Origin: Oceanicoccus sagamiensis
GTDB lineage: Bacteria; Pseudomonadota; Gammaproteobacteria; Pseudomonadales; Dasaniaceae
Assembly (NCBI RefSeq): GCF_002117105.1
Contig: NZ_CP019343.1
Span: forward strand, 620,001 to 684,000
DNA: 64,000 nt
Direction of reading: 5' to 3'
The position numbers and the translations under genes were made by a program. Below are positions 63,558-64,000 of the stretch, in pieces (within the stretch, counting starts at the first letter, position 1; the number at the start of each line of letters is the position of its first letter). Below the pieces are notes generated by a model. That model made no database searches, was not told where the DNA came from, and was given only the letters and a program-made list of their open reading frames with translations.

Positions 63558-64000
63558 CTAGCTAAACTGGTTTCTTAAAGACTCGGCCGCTAAACACATG
63601 GCTTTCATTTTACGGAAAGCAAAGTCACGGTCAAGGAACCACATACCGCAATCGGGTGCCAGGCTGATACGCTCTTTAGGAATAACGTCCATCGCATCAA
63701 TAATCATCCGACGAATGCTTTCTACGTCTTCAACTTCACCATCAGGGTCAAGGTTAAGAACACCTATAGCGACATCTTTATCACCCACTGATTTTAAGAA
63801 ATCGGGGGTGTGTCCGGGCTGTGCATATTCGGTATGAATGGCATCTACATCGGTATGGGAAATCAGCTCAACCGCTTTGGGGTAGATTGGGCTTGGCTCT
63901 TTTAAATCAACATTCTTTGAATAACCGTAACAGACATGTACTGAAGTCAGGCAGTCCACGTCTTTAATCATGCGGTTAACCGCTTCAACGGTAAAGTCTT
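63558..64000 (-). CDS. Core MetE-type methionine synthase, partial (5' end outside window)
   Basis: The C-terminal 147 residues of a cobalamin-independent methionine synthase-like protein; the frame stays open to the window edge, so the start is beyond 64000. All four metal-site positions of MetE are present: His and Cys in SVHVCYGY, Glu in AIHTEYAQ and Cys in LAPDCGMW. The downstream helix DRDFAFRKMKAMCLAAES matches the family. It transfers a methyl group to homocysteine, so with adenosine kinase and the SahR-type regulator it forms part of the activated-methyl cycle. Stand-alone core MetE proteins lack the N-terminal folate domain; the missing part cannot be judged here. Confidence 0.85.
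   Translation of the reverse strand, partial: DFTVEAVNRMIKDVDCLTSVHVCYGYSKNVDLKEPSPIYPKAVELISHTDVDAIHTEYAQPGHTPDFLKSVGDKDVAIGVLNLDPDGEVEDVESIRRMIIDAMDVIPKERISLAPDCGMWFLDRDFAFRKMKAMCLAAESLRNQFS

Overview
The window reads as chromosomal DNA of a heterotrophic, aerobic, probably marine gammaproteobacterium. The basis is gamma-type gene families (GGDEF/EAL, hybrid histidine kinases, TonB receptor, BCCT transporter, PucC-fold MFS, PfkB adenosine kinase) and moderate GC. A Cellvibrionales/Spongiibacteraceae-like host is my guess, not something the sequence proves. No rRNA, complete tRNA, prophage, IS element or CRISPR array is visible.

Layout. 1-9 kb: a possible tRNA 3'-end remnant, a secreted unknown, a cytosolic PAS-GGDEF-EAL protein, a di-heme peroxidase followed by a hybrid kinase, and a second PAS hybrid kinase. 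9.5-15 kb: an SDR, an FHA-FHA-TM-beta-propeller protein and a large envelope protein. 15-29.6 kb: a catabolic island around a divergent GntR/FCD promoter with two TTTGGTATAC operators. Leftward are a TPR protein, an aldehyde dehydrogenase and a secreted chelatase-like protein. Rightward are an acyl-CoA-dehydrogenase-type flavoprotein, a lipocalin-like unknown, an alpha/beta hydrolase, a luciferase-family monooxygenase, a second aldehyde dehydrogenase, cytochromes b and c, a Tat-signal ORF, a DUF1838 protein and an MFS transporter. 29.6-36.6 kb: TPR-sulfotransferase, TonB receptor, BCCT transporter, MarR regulator. 36.6-42.5 kb: DUF2846 lipoprotein, CMD-family protein, LysR, then scoA-scoB-thiolase (acetoacetate use) and an MFS exporter. 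42.5-43.5 kb: a six-copy 162-bp tandem array. 43.6-53 kb: outer-membrane barrel, NmrA-like protein, MaoC pair, P450, a bilin-reductase-like unknown, amidohydrolase, LysR, DoxX, pirin. 53-54.3 kb: an Rpn-family nuclease between two palindromic elements. 54.4-64 kb: Trm112-like protein, two PucC-family transporters, two SAM methyltransferases (one fused to an ArsR domain), a second bilin-reductase-like protein, an unknown, a Ca/Na exchanger, adenosine kinase and a MetE-core methionine synthase cut by the window edge.

How they fit together. The 15-29.6 kb island looks like uptake and oxidation of an unidentified hydrophobic substrate: flavin-dependent oxidation, hydrolysis, aldehyde oxidation and electron transfer to membrane cytochromes. 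The scoAB-thiolase set converts acetoacetate to acetyl-CoA. The right end combines the activated-methyl cycle (methionine synthase, adenosine kinase, SahR-type ArsR-methyltransferase) with PucC-fold transporters and a possible tetrapyrrole-reductase relative.

Two window-wide patterns stand out. First, five genes (1221-2977, 3473-5937, 5949-6964, 10394-12429, 18411-19633) are each broken by one missing base in a homopolymer and become intact when it is restored. This looks like base-calling error more than decay. Second, a family of paired 18-bp palindromes (GGTGGATTATAATCCACC or GGTGGATTGCAATCCACC with GTAGGG/CCCTAC outer edges) occurs at nine dispersed loci plus the tandem array, all right of 27 kb. 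Twice it supplies the stop codon of the gene before it.
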